Source of the DNA: an uncultured Methanobrevibacter sp.
GTDB lineage: Archaea; Methanobacteriota; Methanobacteria; Methanobacteriales; Methanobacteriaceae
DNA length: 11,177 bases
Direction: 5' to 3'
NCBI RefSeq assembly: GCF_937906425.1
Contig: NZ_CALCYR010000194.1
Span: forward strand, 1 to 11,177
The notes beneath the pieces were generated by a model. It did no database searches. It was given only the letters and a program-made list of their open reading frames with translations, and was not told the origin of the DNA. Positions 1 through 5,973 of the stretch are shown here, in pieces; positions within the stretch are counted from its first letter, which is position 1; each line of letters begins with the position of its first letter. Position numbers and translations under genes: made by a program.

Positions 1-68
1 TTTTAATAGTAAATTTTAATTTATTTTAATAGTAAATTTTAATTTATTTTAATAGTAATTTTAATAGC
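1..68. repeat. 23-bp AT-rich tandem repeat, about 2.7 copies
   Basis: A 23-base unit beginning TTTTAATAGTAAATTTTAAT starts at 1, repeats exactly at 24, and begins a third time at 47 before degenerating. It lies just upstream of tsr3 and is cut by the window edge, so the real array may be longer. It contains no coding sequence. The composition is almost pure A/T, so replication slippage is the simplest origin. The word TAATAGTAA recurs near the putative transcription start of nurA, which may be chance. Confidence 0.8.
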
Positions 69-144
69 AATTTAATAAATTAATTGTATTTTTAATTAAT
101 TTCAAGTAGTAATTTAATTATTTATTGAATATTTTGTGGTTTTT
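69..144 (+). promoter_or_regulatory. Upstream region of tsr3 with a 9-bp inverted repeat
   Basis: This AT-rich stretch must carry the tsr3 promoter unless tsr3 is read from an upstream gene. A perfect inverted repeat AAATTAATT (77-85) / AATTAATTT (94-102) surrounds an 8-base spacer. A loose TATA-like TTTAATAA sits at 71-78. The ribosome binding signal is weak: GTGG at 136-139, five bases before the ATG at 145. No single TATA box stands out, so the promoter position is uncertain. Confidence 0.3.
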
Positions 145-663
145 ATGAAAGTAACAGTTTTTCATGCAAATGAATGTGATAAAAAGAAATGCACTGCATA
201 TAAAATGGAAAAGCAGGGAAAATGTAAACTCGTTTATAAGATTCATCAGATTCCTAGAGGTGCTGTTGTATTAAATCCTTTTGCAGAAAAAGCGGTTTCT
301 TATGAGGATAAGGGTCTTGTTGAGGATAAGGGAATTGTTGGGCTTGACTGTTCATGGAACAAGGTTTCAAAGTCTGCAAGTTTCTTTAGCTTGTCCAAAT
401 ATCATAGGTCTCTTCCTTTTCTTATAGCTGCAAATCCTGTTAACTTTGGAAAACCATGTATACTGTCAACAAATGAGGCTATTGCAGCTACATTCTATAT
501 CACTGGCTTTAAGGATGAAGCAAATCATATTATGGATGGTTTTAAATGGGGACATTCATTTATAGAGATGAACTATGATCTTCTTGAAAGTTACAGCTCT
601 GTCAAGACCAGTGAGGAAGTTGTTAAAATCCAGAATGAGTTTTTGGATGCTCATCAAAAATAG
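145..663 (+). CDS. tsr3: Tsr3-type 16S rRNA aminocarboxypropyltransferase (DUF367)
   Basis: This 172-residue protein matches the Tsr3/DUF367 family, which transfers the aminocarboxypropyl group of S-adenosylmethionine to a hypermodified pseudouridine in the small-subunit rRNA during ribosome maturation. An N-terminal RLI-like cysteine segment (C11, C16, C27 in the HANECDKKKCTA region) is followed by IPRGAVVLNP (36-45), the family hallmark LDCSW (67-71), and LPFLIAANPVNFGKP (90-104) with STNEAIAA (108-115), which belong to the SPOUT-like SAM-binding fold. Length is normal for archaea. A GTG at 136 would add three residues, but the ATG at 145 gives the usual MKVTV start, and GTGG at 136-139 then serves as a weak ribosome binding site. 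The next gene is for ribosomal protein L40e, a fitting ribosome-related neighbour, but a 357-base gap with its own promoter separates them. Confidence 0.9.
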   Translation: MKVTVFHANECDKKKCTAYKMEKQGKCKLVYKIHQIPRGAVVLNPFAEKAVSYEDKGLVEDKGIVGLDCSWNKVSKSASFFSLSKYHRSLPFLIAANPVNFGKPCILSTNEAIAATFYITGFKDEANHIMDGFKWGHSFIEMNYDLLESYSSVKTSEEVVKIQNEFLDAHQK

Positions 664-672
664 AATTATTTA

Positions 673-737
673 AAATCAATAATTTTGATTTGAAAAAATA
701 TTGAAAAAAATAATATTTTATGAATCAATTTTTTTTT
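673..737 (+). terminator. Probable tsr3 terminator: short hairpin and T-run
   Basis: Ten bases after the tsr3 stop, AAATCAA (673-679) and TTGATTT (685-691) form a perfect 7-bp stem with a 5-base loop. An A-rich stretch follows, then a run of nine T at 729-737. Archaeal RNA polymerase terminates mainly at oligo-T, so the T-run is the likelier stop and the hairpin may be incidental. Confidence 0.4.
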
Positions 738-850
738 AAAAGTCAAAATTATTTTATTTTTGCTATTAAGTTAATAATTTTATTCTTTTTTCTAATTTTT
801 TTATGATTTTATTCTTAATTATAAATAATAAAGGAAAAAATAACCTAACA

Positions 851-892
851 TTTAAATACTATTAAAATCATAATATTTATTAATAGTTATGA
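851..892 (+). promoter_or_regulatory. Promoter of the L40e gene
   Basis: A TATA box TTTAAATA lies at 851-858, inside the 18-base core TTTAAATACTATTAAAAT. Initiation would be expected about 25 bases downstream, near TAATAGTTATGA (881-892). That leaves an unusually long leader of roughly 130-140 bases before the ATG at 1021. Almost the same core occurs upstream of GGGP synthase at 1633-1650. The start site is inferred from spacing only. Confidence 0.55.
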
Positions 893-940
893 CTACATAA
901 GATTTGTTATCATAATTTATTCTTTTAAAACTTTTATTAT

Positions 941-968
941 GAATTCTGATGAAGCTTTTCATGAATTT
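941..968 (+). promoter_or_regulatory. Bulged hairpin in the L40e leader
   Basis: AATTC (942-946), a two-base bulge TG, and ATGAA (949-953) pair with TTCAT (958-962) and GAATT (963-967) around a GCTT loop. This gives ten Watson-Crick pairs, plus a possible G941-U968 wobble. It sits in the predicted untranslated leader about 50 bases before the L40e start. A perfect palindrome ATTGATCAAT follows at 982-991. A structured leader ahead of a ribosomal protein gene could be an autoregulatory site, but no protein or ligand is identified. Confidence 0.4.
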
Positions 969-1020
969 TTATTTAAGTTATATTGATCAATTAATTTAAT
1001 TAGCGATGGAGGATATTAGA

Positions 1021-1167
1021 ATGGCAAGATTTGAAGAAGCAGAAAATAGAATGTTTAATGTAAAAATCTGTTTAAAATGTAACGCACGTAATCCTGCTGG
1101 AGCTTCTACTTGTAGAAAATGTGGTTACAAAGGTTTAAGATTCAAAGCAAAAGAACCTAGAGGATAG
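1021..1167 (+). CDS. rpl40e: Large ribosomal subunit protein L40e (eL40)
   Basis: This 48-residue basic protein is the archaeal form of eL40, a structural component of the 50S subunit that in eukaryotes is made as a ubiquitin fusion. Archaea encode it alone, as here. The zinc-ribbon cysteines are C17-x-x-C20 and C31-x-x-C34 (ICLKCNARNP, TCRKCGYKGLR), and the short basic C terminus FKAKEPRG is typical. The start is set by a strong ribosome binding site GGAGGA at 1008-1013, seven bases before the ATG. It has its own promoter and long leader, and its stop codon lies inside a terminator-like hairpin, so it is probably a single-gene transcript. The call is secure despite its length because the whole protein follows the family pattern. 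Confidence 0.95.
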   Translation: MARFEEAENRMFNVKICLKCNARNPAGASTCRKCGYKGLRFKAKEPRG

Positions 1168-1184
1168 ATTCGCTCTATCTTTTT
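1161..1184 (+). terminator. Terminator-like hairpin overlapping the L40e stop codon
   Basis: AGGATAGA (1161-1168) pairs with TCTATCTT (1174-1181), one pair being G-U, around the 5-base loop TTCGC, and runs straight into a T-tract (1180-1184). It looks like a classical factor-independent terminator. The TAG stop codon (1165-1167) is inside the left arm. A second stem (1193-1215) follows directly. Confidence 0.6.
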
Positions 1185-1192
1185 AAACTTAA

Positions 1193-1215
1193 AAAGGGAA
1201 TTTTATATTCTCTTT
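1193..1215 (+). terminator. Second hairpin downstream of L40e
   Basis: AAAGGGAAT (1193-1201) pairs with ATTCTCTTT (1207-1215) with one G-U wobble and a 5-base loop TTTAT. It follows the first L40e hairpin by about ten bases and is followed by AAATTTTTAC. The tandem arrangement suggests a backup terminator or a 3'-end stabilising structure. Confidence 0.4.
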
Positions 1216-1277
1216 AAATTTTTACTATTTTTATATAAATTTACAAAAATAATTATTCTATTTTTATTCAATTACTA

Positions 1278-1426
1278 ATTTTTATACTATTTTTTATCAT
1301 TTTATTCTTGTTTTTAGATTTTTTTCATTATTTTTATAGTATTTTTTATCATTTTATTCTTGTTTTTAGATTTTTTTTCATTATTTTTATAGTATTTTTA
1401 TAGTATTTTTATACTATTTTTATACT
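1278..1426. repeat. 52/53-bp tandem duplication ending in an 11-bp repeat array
   Basis: A 52-base block (1289-1340) starting ATTTTTTATCATTTTATTC is duplicated next to itself at 1341-1393 with one extra T. The end of each block is the 11-mer ATTTTTATAGT. The same 11-mer then continues as direct tandem units at 1394-1404, 1405-1415 and 1416-1426, changing from ...TAGT to ...TACT, and also occurs at 1278-1288. The switch creates a perfect 7-bp inverted repeat ATAGTAT/ATACTAT at 1400-1417. No coding potential is visible in the 573-base spacer between L40e and GGGP synthase. Confidence 0.85.
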
Positions 1427-1454
1427 ATTTTCAATACAGTTTTAAGTAATTTTT

Positions 1455-1469
1455 ATTAACTTAGTTAAT
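1455..1469. other. Short inverted repeat in the spacer
   Basis: ATTAAC (1455-1460) and GTTAAT (1464-1469) form a perfect 6-bp inverted repeat with a 3-base spacer. It resembles a small protein-binding dyad but is far (about 165 bases) from the GGGP synthase TATA box. In sequence this AT-rich, chance is a serious explanation. Confidence 0.2.
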
Positions 1470-1588
1470 ATCTTATTTATCTAAAAATAATGGATTTTAT
1501 TAATTTAAATTAAGATTTAATCGAATTGGAATATTTTTTTTATTTTTTAGACGCAATTTATAAATTTTTTAAGTTTATTTTGCTTTAT

Positions 1589-1611
1589 ATCATATTAAAG
1601 ATATGATTTTT
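1589..1611 (+). other. Hairpin with T-tail, 22 bases upstream of the GGGP synthase TATA box
   Basis: ATCATAT (1589-1595) and ATATGAT (1601-1607) form a perfect 7-bp stem with loop TAAAG, followed by TTTTT (1607-1611). It could end upstream read-through transcription before the GGGP synthase promoter, or be an operator dyad next to that promoter. Nothing in the sequence decides between these. Confidence 0.35.
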
Positions 1612-1632
1612 AATCAAAAAATTAATAAAAAT

Positions 1633-1665
1633 TTTAAATACTACTAAAATACATATAATAATATA
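1633..1665 (+). promoter_or_regulatory. Promoter of the GGGP synthase gene
   Basis: The TATA box TTTAAATA lies at 1633-1640 within TTTAAATACTACTAAAAT, which differs by one base from the L40e promoter core at 851-868. Initiation is expected around 1660-1668, giving a leader of about 75 bases before the ATG at 1741. Confidence 0.55.
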
Positions 1666-1740
1666 ATAAGTTTAAAAAACTTTTTTTAAATAATTTAATA
1701 ATATTTAATAAATTTTAATAATTAATTTCTGTGTGATTTT

Positions 1741-2490
1741 ATGGAAAATGTTGAAGTGCATATTAAGGAAATTTTAAAAAATCGTAAAGTTCATTTAACA
1801 TTAATTGATCCTGATGAACAAGACCCTGACGAGGCTGTTCAAATTGCTAAAGAGGCTATTGCAGGAGGCAGTGACGGAATTATGGTAGGAGGTTCCACTG
1901 TAGACACTGCAGCATTGGATGGAACATGTAAGGCTTTATCTGAAAATATAGAAGAACCTATCATTTTATTCCCTGGAAACATTAATGGTGCAAGCAAATA
2001 TGCAGATGCTATTTTCTTCATGAGTTATTTAAATTCCAACAATCCTTACTGGATCATTGGTGCTCAAGCATTGGCTGCACCAACAGTTAATAAAACAGGA
2101 ATTGAAAAAATCCCTATGGGTTATGTTGTTGCTGAACCTGGCGGAACTGTTGGTTGGGTTGGAGATGCTAAATTAATTCCAAGAAATAAGCCTAAAATCC
2201 CTGCAATTTATGCAATGGCTGCTGAAAACCTTGGAATGAGATATTTCTATATTGAAGCAGGTTCTGGAGCAGATCAACCAATTCCTCCTGAAATGGTTGC
2301 TTATACCAAAAGAGCTACCCAAGACATGGTTCTTGTTATAGGTGGAGGAATCCGTGACGCTAAGGCCGCTTACACTGCAGCTAAGGCCGGAGCAGATGTA
2401 ATTGTTACTGGAACTGTTGTTGAAGAAACCTCTGATGTTAAAGGAAAAATTCAAGAAATAGTTGCAGGAATTAGAAAAGCTTCTGAATAG
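1741..2490 (+). CDS. Geranylgeranylglyceryl phosphate synthase
   Basis: The enzyme joins geranylgeranyl diphosphate to sn-glycerol-1-phosphate, making the first ether bond of archaeal membrane lipids. At 249 residues it has the usual length and a TIM-barrel layout of the GGGPS/PcrB family: HLTLIDPDE (18-26), SDGIMVGGST (44-53), ILFPGN (75-80), MSYLNSNNPYWIIGAQ (94-109), YIEAGSGADQP (170-180), VIGGGIR (200-206), and the phosphate-binding ADVIVTGT (219-226). From memory, Methanobacteriales enzymes belong to the hexameric group II, with the M. thermautotrophicus enzyme as the model; this sequence fits. GTGAT at 1733-1737 matches part of the archaeal GGTGAT ribosome binding site and supports the ATG. 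It is preceded by its own promoter and followed by many T-runs, so it is probably transcribed alone. Codon use matches its neighbours. Confidence 0.95.
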   Translation: MENVEVHIKEILKNRKVHLTLIDPDEQDPDEAVQIAKEAIAGGSDGIMVGGSTVDTAALDGTCKALSENIEEPIILFPGNINGASKYADAIFFMSYLNSNNPYWIIGAQALAAPTVNKTGIEKIPMGYVVAEPGGTVGWVGDAKLIPRNKPKIPAIYAMAAENLGMRYFYIEAGSGADQPIPPEMVAYTKRATQDMVLVIGGGIRDAKAAYTAAKAGADVIVTGTVVEETSDVKGKIQEIVAGIRKASE

Positions 2491-2640
2491 TTTTTCTAAT
2501 TATTATTCTTTTTTAACTTTTTTTATCAATTCATTTTCTTTTTTAATTTTTGTTTCTTAAAAACTATTTTTTACTCTTTTTTTTTATTAGTTTTTTTTAT
2601 ATTTTATTCTTTTTTTAGTTTTTTTTATTAGTTTTCAAAT
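2491..2640 (+). terminator. Series of oligo-T tracts after GGGP synthase
   Basis: The 150 bases after the stop are very T-rich on the plus strand, with runs of seven to nine T at about 2577-2585, 2591-2598, 2610-2616 and 2619-2626 and shorter ones before. There is no strong hairpin. Repeated U-tracts are the usual termination signal for archaeal RNA polymerase, so this separates the lipid gene from the repair cluster. Confidence 0.6.
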
Positions 2641-2668
2641 GCTCTCTTTTAGTTTATAAATGATTAAG

Positions 2669-2700
2669 TTTATATATTATCTTAAGTTATTAATAGTAAA
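2669..2700 (+). promoter_or_regulatory. Promoter of nurA, probably of the repair cluster
   Basis: A consensus-like archaeal TATA box TTTATATA lies at 2669-2676. Initiation would fall around 2695-2700, near TTAATAGTAAA (2690-2700). The leader to the nurA ATG at 2846 would then be about 145 bases, long for an archaeal mRNA. Confidence 0.5.
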
Positions 2701-2719
2701 TTGAATAAAATTATTATTG

Positions 2720-2752
2720 AAAAACATTTCAATGATTTTTAAAAATGTTTTT
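2720..2752 (+). promoter_or_regulatory. 10-bp hairpin in the nurA leader
   Basis: AAAAACATTT (2720-2729) and AAATGTTTTT (2743-2752) form a perfect 10-bp stem with a 13-base loop. The right arm ends in five T, so it could act as a weak attenuator within the long nurA leader. No small peptide gene or known riboswitch pattern is seen. Confidence 0.35.
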
Positions 2753-2845
2753 ATGATTTAATTTTTCAGTTAATTAAATTAATTGAACTATTTAAATTAA
2801 ATATCGTTGGAAATAAAATTTAAAATATTATTTAAAGGTTTTATC

Positions 2846-4159
2846 ATGTTGGATTCGTTATATACAGAAGCTATAAAAAAGAAGGGCTTAATTTCAGAAC
2901 CAATTAAAGAGATTGAAGAGTCTAAAATTGATTTGGAATCTAATTGGTTTGATGAGGAAATACCTCTTTTAGACAATAAGCCAATTATTTCAGCAGGAGA
3001 TGGAAGTTATAATAAAAAGAAATATCTTGCATTTAATTTCTATGCAGTGGCTGCAGAGTCCTTGATTTTCAATCCTAATGAAACGGGTGGAGAAAAATTA
3101 AAAACAATTGAATCGGTTGAATTAAACATTACTGAGCATCATAACTATTTGGAAGAAAGATTAAGAAATATGATGAGTGTTCTTGAGAAAAAAACAGCGA
3201 TAAAAACCTTTAAAGAATATGATATTGATTATTATCTCGATGACGGATCTCTTATGGGAGATTTGATAAGGCCTATACCTGCAGACAAGTCTCTTTCTCC
3301 CGAATTTAAACAATATCTTATAAATCAGGTAAAAGACGTGATTGAGGATGATATTGAAAATTCTGATGAAATAAGATTGATTGATTTTAAGAATGAATTT
3401 AAGAACATTTTCCAACAGAATATTAGTTTTTCTTCTAAATCAGAGGCTAAATCTGAAGATAATGAACTTTCCGAGGATAATTCTGGAAATGATTTAAAAT
3501 CTGATGTAAATAACAATTCCATTGATTCTTCAGGTAATCAGAAAATTGAAGAGAGTATTGACAAAAATCAAAGTACATTGGAAAGTTTTTTACTTGCCGA
3601 AACTCAATCTGAAGAAGAAAATAAGGATGAAAAGAACTTGGAAAATGAGCAATTGGATGAAGCTGATTTAATAAGCTTTTTGGAAACAATTGAAAATCTT
3701 ATTGCACTAAAACATCTTTTAAAATACAAGAGAAAGATTGTTGCAATTTCAAAGACATCATCTTCAAATGGTCTCTTTCATGCAAATATTCCTGATATGG
3801 CAATATTGGACCGCTTTACAAGTAAGGAAGGTTTTTCAAAACCATATTATAGGAAAGTCTCAAGTAAGGTTAAAAGGGATTTCCCAATTGGAAATGAATT
3901 CTTCAGAGAATTGACATTTACGATTTTCTTTGCAAGGCTAAAGGACAATAAAAATATTATTAAAATTGAATTACCCTATTATGCTAAAGAGGAAGATATT
4001 AAAAGGGTTTTAAGTGATATAAAAAGAGATTCAACTGATGGTTATCCATTTTTACTTAAAAAGGCTCATCATGATGTTGTTATAACTAATCAGGATATGG
4101 TTAGCTTATCAAACATTATTGGATTTTTGGACAAGTCAGGTAGGGAAATGTTGAATTAG
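2846..4159 (+). CDS. nurA: NurA 5'-3' nuclease of DNA end resection
   Basis: NurA is the single- and double-strand 5'-3' nuclease that partners the HerA translocase. The family pattern is present: DGS with D52 (AGDGSYN), FYAVAAES (65-72), the second metal-binding DGSL with D133 (YYLDDGSLMGDL), AISKTSSSN (300-308), and the C-terminal GYPFLLKKAHHD (399-410). Between them, at roughly 194-272, lies an acidic Ser/Asn/Asp/Glu-rich insert not expected in the compact fold. It contains QSTLESFL (242-249), a match to the archaeal PCNA-binding consensus. At 437 residues it is longer than many NurA proteins, mainly because of this insert. The frame stays open upstream to a TTG at 2807 (13 more residues), but the ATG at 2846 with AAAGGT seven bases upstream is preferred. 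The last codons and stop form the beginning of a tandem repeat that separates nurA from herA. Confidence 0.9.
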   Translation: MLDSLYTEAIKKKGLISEPIKEIEESKIDLESNWFDEEIPLLDNKPIISAGDGSYNKKKYLAFNFYAVAAESLIFNPNETGGEKLKTIESVELNITEHHNYLEERLRNMMSVLEKKTAIKTFKEYDIDYYLDDGSLMGDLIRPIPADKSLSPEFKQYLINQVKDVIEDDIENSDEIRLIDFKNEFKNIFQQNISFSSKSEAKSEDNELSEDNSGNDLKSDVNNNSIDSSGNQKIEESIDKNQSTLESFLLAETQSEEENKDEKNLENEQLDEADLISFLETIENLIALKHLLKYKRKIVAISKTSSSNGLFHANIPDMAILDRFTSKEGFSKPYYRKVSSKVKRDFPIGNEFFRELTFTIFFARLKDNKNIIKIELPYYAKEEDIKRVLSDIKRDSTDGYPFLLKKAHHDVVITNQDMVSLSNIIGFLDKSGREMLN

Positions 4160-4299
4160 AATTAAGTTATTAATGAGTATATTAAGTGTTGAATTAGAAT
4201 TAGTTATTTATGATTAAATTAATTGTTGAATTAGAATTAAGTTATTTATGATTATTTAAGTCTTGAATTAGAATTAAAGTTTATTGTGTAATTAAATTA
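4151..4299. repeat. Four tandem copies of a 37-38 bp repeat between nurA and herA
   Basis: Units begin TTGAATTAGAATTA at 4151, 4189, 4226 and 4263, with spacings 38, 37 and 37. Most also share AAGTTATT and ATGATTA further in. The first unit starts inside nurA: its TTG AAT TAG is the last Leu, Asn and stop. Because the period is not a multiple of three and each unit holds TAG, the repeat is not an extended coding region. There are no variable spacers, so it is not CRISPR. It fills nearly the whole nurA-herA gap. Confidence 0.9.
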
Positions 4300-4320
4300 A
4301 AATAATAAGGATGTTTAAAG

Positions 4321-5829
4321 ATGATAGGAAGATGTGTAGGCGAAACTTCACTTGTAGAAGTGAGTTTCATTTCAAAAGAGATGCCTCAGGTAGGCCAATA
4401 TGTTACATTGGAATATGATAACAAGATTATTCTTGGAATGATTGAATCAATGGTTCGCGGTAGCGTTTCACTAAATAACGAAATATATGATCCGGATGTT
4501 ATTGAAAAGATACGTGAAATTGAAGGGGATGACTATTACATTAAGGGAAAGGTAAGCATTCTTGGAGATGTAAATGACAATCTAAAGATTCCCCGCACTC
4601 CTGCACCTCCTGGAACTCCTATTTACATTGCCGATTCAGACATCCTTGATAAGATTTTTGAAGTCAATAATGCTTTGGAAATTGGTCATTTGATTAATCA
4701 GGAAGATGTGGCTGTAGGTGTGGATATAAACAAGATGGTTTCACGTCATTTGGCAATTTTGGCTATGACCGGTGCTGGTAAGTCCAATACAGTTTCTGTA
4801 ATCATTGATGGACTATTAAAATATGACGGTTGCATGCTTATATTTGATATGCATTCAGAATATGTTGATGCTGAATTTACAAACGGTAATGTGAATGTTA
4901 TTGAACCAATAATAAACCCTCAGCATATGGAATTTACTGAAATGAAAAAACTTGCTTCAATTCCATCAAATGCTCCACTGCAAGAGAGATACTTTAGAAG
5001 GGCATTCAATGAGGCAAAAAAATTGGTGGAAGAGGGAACTGCACCTTCAAGTGATTTCATTGAGGTTTTACGAACAATCTTGAGTGCTTGGTATGATGAT
5101 GAGGACAATGACAGTTCAACCAGAAAGACCATTATGGATGTATTGAATAAGATTGAGGACTTAAGCATAAAATATGATAGGTTATTAAATACCAATGTAG
5201 GAGATATTTTAGCCAAATTAAAACCTGGAATGGCAAATGTTCTTGATTTGGGTCAAGTAGATGAAAACACTGCTGAAGTATTGGTTGCACATATTCTTAG
5301 AAAGTCATTAAGAAGCAGAAAGGATTATGTAAGAAACAAGAACATGAATGCATTGTCTTTTCCTGTTTTCTTCATTGTTGAAGAGGCTCACATTTTAGCT
5401 CCTCAAAATAGAAGTCCTGATTCAAAATACTGGATTACACGTATTGCAAGGGAAGGTCGTAAGTTTGGTTTAGGTCTTTGTTTGGTTAGCCAATCACCTA
5501 AATCCGTTGATGCTGAAACCTTGTCACAGGCTAATAACATGATTATTCTACGTCTTGTTGAACCAAAGGATCAAAAGCATGTCCAAACAGCAAGCGAAAA
5601 CCTTAGTGAGGATTTGGTAAAGCAATTGCCTTCCCTGAATATTGGTGAGGCATTGGTTTTAGGGCTTATGACTAAGGTTCCAACACTTGTTAAAATCAAT
5701 GAATTCAAGGGCCGTCAACGTGGAGGGGACTTGAATATTATTGAACAGTGGAGTCAATTCAAGAAAGATGAAAAAAAGGAATTGGAAAGAGAACAACAGG
5801 AATTAGATGATTTAGGTTTAAATTATTAA
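4321..5829 (+). CDS. herA: HerA hexameric DNA translocase/helicase
   Basis: HerA is an FtsK/HerA-class ATPase that forms a hexamer, docks NurA, and pumps duplex DNA into the nuclease during double-strand break resection. At 502 residues it is full length. The N-terminal 80-90 residues form the HAS barrel (VGQYVTLEYDN region). The Walker A motif is AMTGAGKSN (148-156), with Ala in the first Gly position. Walker B is FFIVEEAH (350-357). It is followed by RIAREGRKFGLGL, an arginine-finger region, and by LVSQSPKSVDAETLSQANN. The C-terminal tail, QWSQFKKDEKKELEREQQEL, is strongly charged and helical. The start is the ATG at 4321, preceded by AAGG at 4307-4310. It probably shares the nurA promoter by read-through across the tandem repeat, or has an unrecognised promoter within it. 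Confidence 0.95.
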   Translation: MIGRCVGETSLVEVSFISKEMPQVGQYVTLEYDNKIILGMIESMVRGSVSLNNEIYDPDVIEKIREIEGDDYYIKGKVSILGDVNDNLKIPRTPAPPGTPIYIADSDILDKIFEVNNALEIGHLINQEDVAVGVDINKMVSRHLAILAMTGAGKSNTVSVIIDGLLKYDGCMLIFDMHSEYVDAEFTNGNVNVIEPIINPQHMEFTEMKKLASIPSNAPLQERYFRRAFNEAKKLVEEGTAPSSDFIEVLRTILSAWYDDEDNDSSTRKTIMDVLNKIEDLSIKYDRLLNTNVGDILAKLKPGMANVLDLGQVDENTAEVLVAHILRKSLRSRKDYVRNKNMNALSFPVFFIVEEAHILAPQNRSPDSKYWITRIAREGRKFGLGLCLVSQSPKSVDAETLSQANNMIILRLVEPKDQKHVQTASENLSEDLVKQLPSLNIGEALVLGLMTKVPTLVKINEFKGRQRGGDLNIIEQWSQFKKDEKKELEREQQELDDLGLNY

Positions 5830-5832
5830 TTT

Positions 5833-5857
5833 TAAAAATTTAATTAAATAATTTTTA
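5833..5857 (+). terminator. AT-only hairpin just after herA
   Basis: TAAAAATT (5833-5840) and AATTTTTA (5850-5857) form a perfect 8-bp stem with a 9-base loop, starting four bases after the herA stop. The right arm carries five T. It could be a weak terminator between herA and mre11, or simply low-complexity sequence. Confidence 0.3.
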
Positions 5858-5906
5858 TCTGATGTTTTAAAAATGAAAAAAATTTTATTTATTTGCTTAA
5901 TTTAAG

Positions 5907-5945
5907 TTTAAAATATAAAAATCTTGATTAAAATATTATAAAAAC
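5907..5945 (+). promoter_or_regulatory. Possible promoter of mre11-rad50
   Basis: TTTAAAATATAAAA at 5907-5920 resembles an archaeal TATA box and would give a start near 5937-5942, about 35 bases before the mre11 ATG. The 144-base gap after herA is large enough for a separate promoter. The mre11 ribosome binding site is the G-run at 5963-5967. In this AT-rich background the box may be chance. Confidence 0.35.
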
Positions 5946-5973
5946 GCTATAAAAACAATAATGGGGGTAAAAT

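Noticed and set aside
136..144. GTG at 136 as the tsr3 start
   Set aside because: The family normally begins at the MKVTV equivalent, and GTGG at 136-139 is better used as the ribosome binding site.
889..900. Tiny open frame ATG ACT ACA TAA near the predicted L40e transcription start
   Set aside because: Three codons, no ribosome binding site, and it probably lies at or before the transcription start.
939..986. 15-codon open frame in the L40e leader, a possible leader peptide
   Set aside because: No ribosome binding site precedes it and the bases are better explained by the hairpin at 942-967. It deserves a look only if ribosome profiling shows signal.
2173..2454. Minus-strand open frame opposite GGGP synthase
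   Set aside because: The plus-strand frame is a complete, well-conserved enzyme; the opposite frame is a by-product of its codon use.
2807..2845. TTG at 2807 as the nurA start, adding 13 residues
   Set aside because: The added residues do not look like the family N terminus, and the ATG at 2846 has AAAGGT at a suitable distance.
4151..4299. CRISPR array, because of the regular 37-38 bp period
   Set aside because: The units are direct tandem copies with no unique spacers between them, and the first is part of the nurA coding end.
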